Origin: Candidatus Peregrinibacteria bacterium
GTDB lineage: Bacteria; Patescibacteriota; Gracilibacteria; UBA1369; PNNO01
Direction: 5' to 3'
DNA length: 14,361 nucleotides
Assembly (NCBI GenBank): GCA_014728955.1
Contig: WJKT01000032.1
Coordinates: 1 to 14,361, forward strand
Below are positions 13,478 to 14,361 of the stretch, one piece after another (position 1 is the stretch's first letter; each line of letters begins with the position of its first letter). Under the pieces are notes generated by a model. It was not told the DNA's origin and searched no databases. It was given only the letters and a program-made list of their open reading frames with translations. Made by a program: the position numbers and the translations under genes.

Positions 13478-14361
13478 ATGAAACGAATACTCTCAGGTGT
13501 ACAACCAAGTGGCAATCCTCATCTTGGCAACTATTTTGGTGCGATGAAGCATCATATCCAGATGCAGGAAGACTATGAAAGTTTTATATTCATCGCCGAT
13601 TATCACGCACTAACCACCGTCAAAGATCCCGAAAAGATGAAGAGATCAACGCTGCATTTAGTGCTGGACTATCTTGCCTTGGGCCTCGATCCGGAGAAAA
13701 CGGTGTTCTTCAAACAAAGTGATATTTATGAGCATACGCAACTCAAATGGATTTTAGATTGCGTTACCCCTCACGGCCTACTTGAACGAGCGCATGCGTG
13801 GAAAGACGCACTGGCAAAAGGTAAAAAAGAACCAACCGCGGGACTATTCGGCTATCCGGTGTTAATGGCTGCCGACATTCTTCTTTATAATCCCGATTTG
13901 GTTCCGGTAGGAAAAGATCAAAAACAGCATGTGGAAATTGCACGTGATATTGCAACCAAGTTTAACAATACATTTGGAGAAACGTTGGCTATGCCCGAAC
14001 CGTACATCCCAAAACAATCAGCACTCATTAAAGGAACCGACGGTCAGAAAATGAGTAAAAGTTACGGCAATGTTATTGAAATTTTCGCCGACGAAAAGAC
14101 ACTCAAAAAACAGGTTATGGGTATACAAACAGACTCAACGCCGCTTGAAGAGCCCAAAAACACAAAAACATGCAATGTATTTTATCTCTATAGCCTGTTT
14201 AGTGACGACAACGAAATTGAGGCACTAAAAAGCAAATACGAAGCGGGAGGGTTCGGCTATGGAAACGCCAAAAAACTTCTTTTTGAAAAATTAATGGATT
14301 TTTTCGGGCCATATCGTAAAAAAAGAATTGAACTTGCAGACAATTTGGACTACATTAATAA
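13478..14361 (+). CDS. trpS: Tryptophanyl-tRNA synthetase (3' end outside window)
   Basis: Class I aminoacyl-tRNA synthetase that charges tRNA-Trp in the cytoplasm. The frame stays open to the last base: 294 of an expected 320-345 residues are visible. The start MKRILSGVQPSGNPHLGN carries the HIGH-equivalent HLGN (15-18); the family-typical ADYHALTTV, AGLFGYPVLMAADILLY and VPVGKDQKQHVE follow; the KMSKS loop is exact (191-195). An in-frame ATG at 13469 would add only MKI and is an equally possible start. No Shine-Dalgarno sequence precedes either. It is transcribed divergently from the Tat-signal gene. Only the C-terminal anticodon-binding helices are missing. Confidence 0.96.
   Translation, partial: MKRILSGVQPSGNPHLGNYFGAMKHHIQMQEDYESFIFIADYHALTTVKDPEKMKRSTLHLVLDYLALGLDPEKTVFFKQSDIYEHTQLKWILDCVTPHGLLERAHAWKDALAKGKKEPTAGLFGYPVLMAADILLYNPDLVPVGKDQKQHVEIARDIATKFNNTFGETLAMPEPYIPKQSALIKGTDGQKMSKSYGNVIEIFADEKTLKKQVMGIQTDSTPLEEPKNTKTCNVFYLYSLFSDDNEIEALKSKYEAGGFGYGNAKKLLFEKLMDFFGPYRKKRIELADNLDYIN

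Overview
The window (roughly 39-40% G+C by eye, standard genetic code, TAA/TAG/TGA stops) is a compact stretch of bacterial chromosome. Gene content, very tight spacing, orphan small proteins, a TolC-less MFP+RND pair and the style of the proteins suggest a Candidate Phyla Radiation/Patescibacteria genome. That placement is an inference: no rRNA or diagnostic marker is present. I see no mobile element, CRISPR array or phage gene, and no gene-free stretch longer than about 135 bases.

Layout. 1-1607 (+): 3' part of a fused SecDF translocase subunit, followed by a strong intrinsic terminator (1631-1664). 1670-1746 (+): tRNA-Arg(UCG), followed after 18 nt by a 103-aa protein of unknown function (1765-2076). 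2078-3409 (-): two-gene operon of a 200-aa repeat protein of unknown function and a TlyA-type rRNA methyltransferase. 3544-3765 (+): small DUF1858 protein with a CxxC. 3856-9012 (+): membrane-fusion protein plus RND transporter. 8978-10498 (-): secreted or anchored DUF4139 protein. 10604-12580 (+): PriA helicase. 12577-13362 (-): Tat-signal protein with TraB/ChaN (TIKI)-like motifs. 13478-end (+): tryptophanyl-tRNA synthetase, cut by the window end.

How it fits together. The genes are a mix of housekeeping (protein export, tRNA, rRNA modification, replication restart, aminoacylation) and envelope functions (efflux, DUF4139, Tat-exported protein). The architecture is more striking than the gene list. 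Three divergent intergenic regions each carry two back-to-back sigma70-type promoters; in one the two -35 boxes overlap. Leaders are predicted to be only about 10-45 nt and almost none carries a Shine-Dalgarno sequence. Three convergent pairs abut or overlap at their stops with no room for a terminator. Two long start choices (TTG at 3481 and at 13419) coincide with -35 boxes and are rejected in favour of internal ATGs.

Best candidates for something undescribed are the three-and-a-half-unit repeat protein upstream of tlyA, the Asp-rich insertion at the hairpin tip of the membrane-fusion protein, the Tat-exported TIKI-like protein, and the terminator/tRNA/ORF arrangement at 1604-2076.
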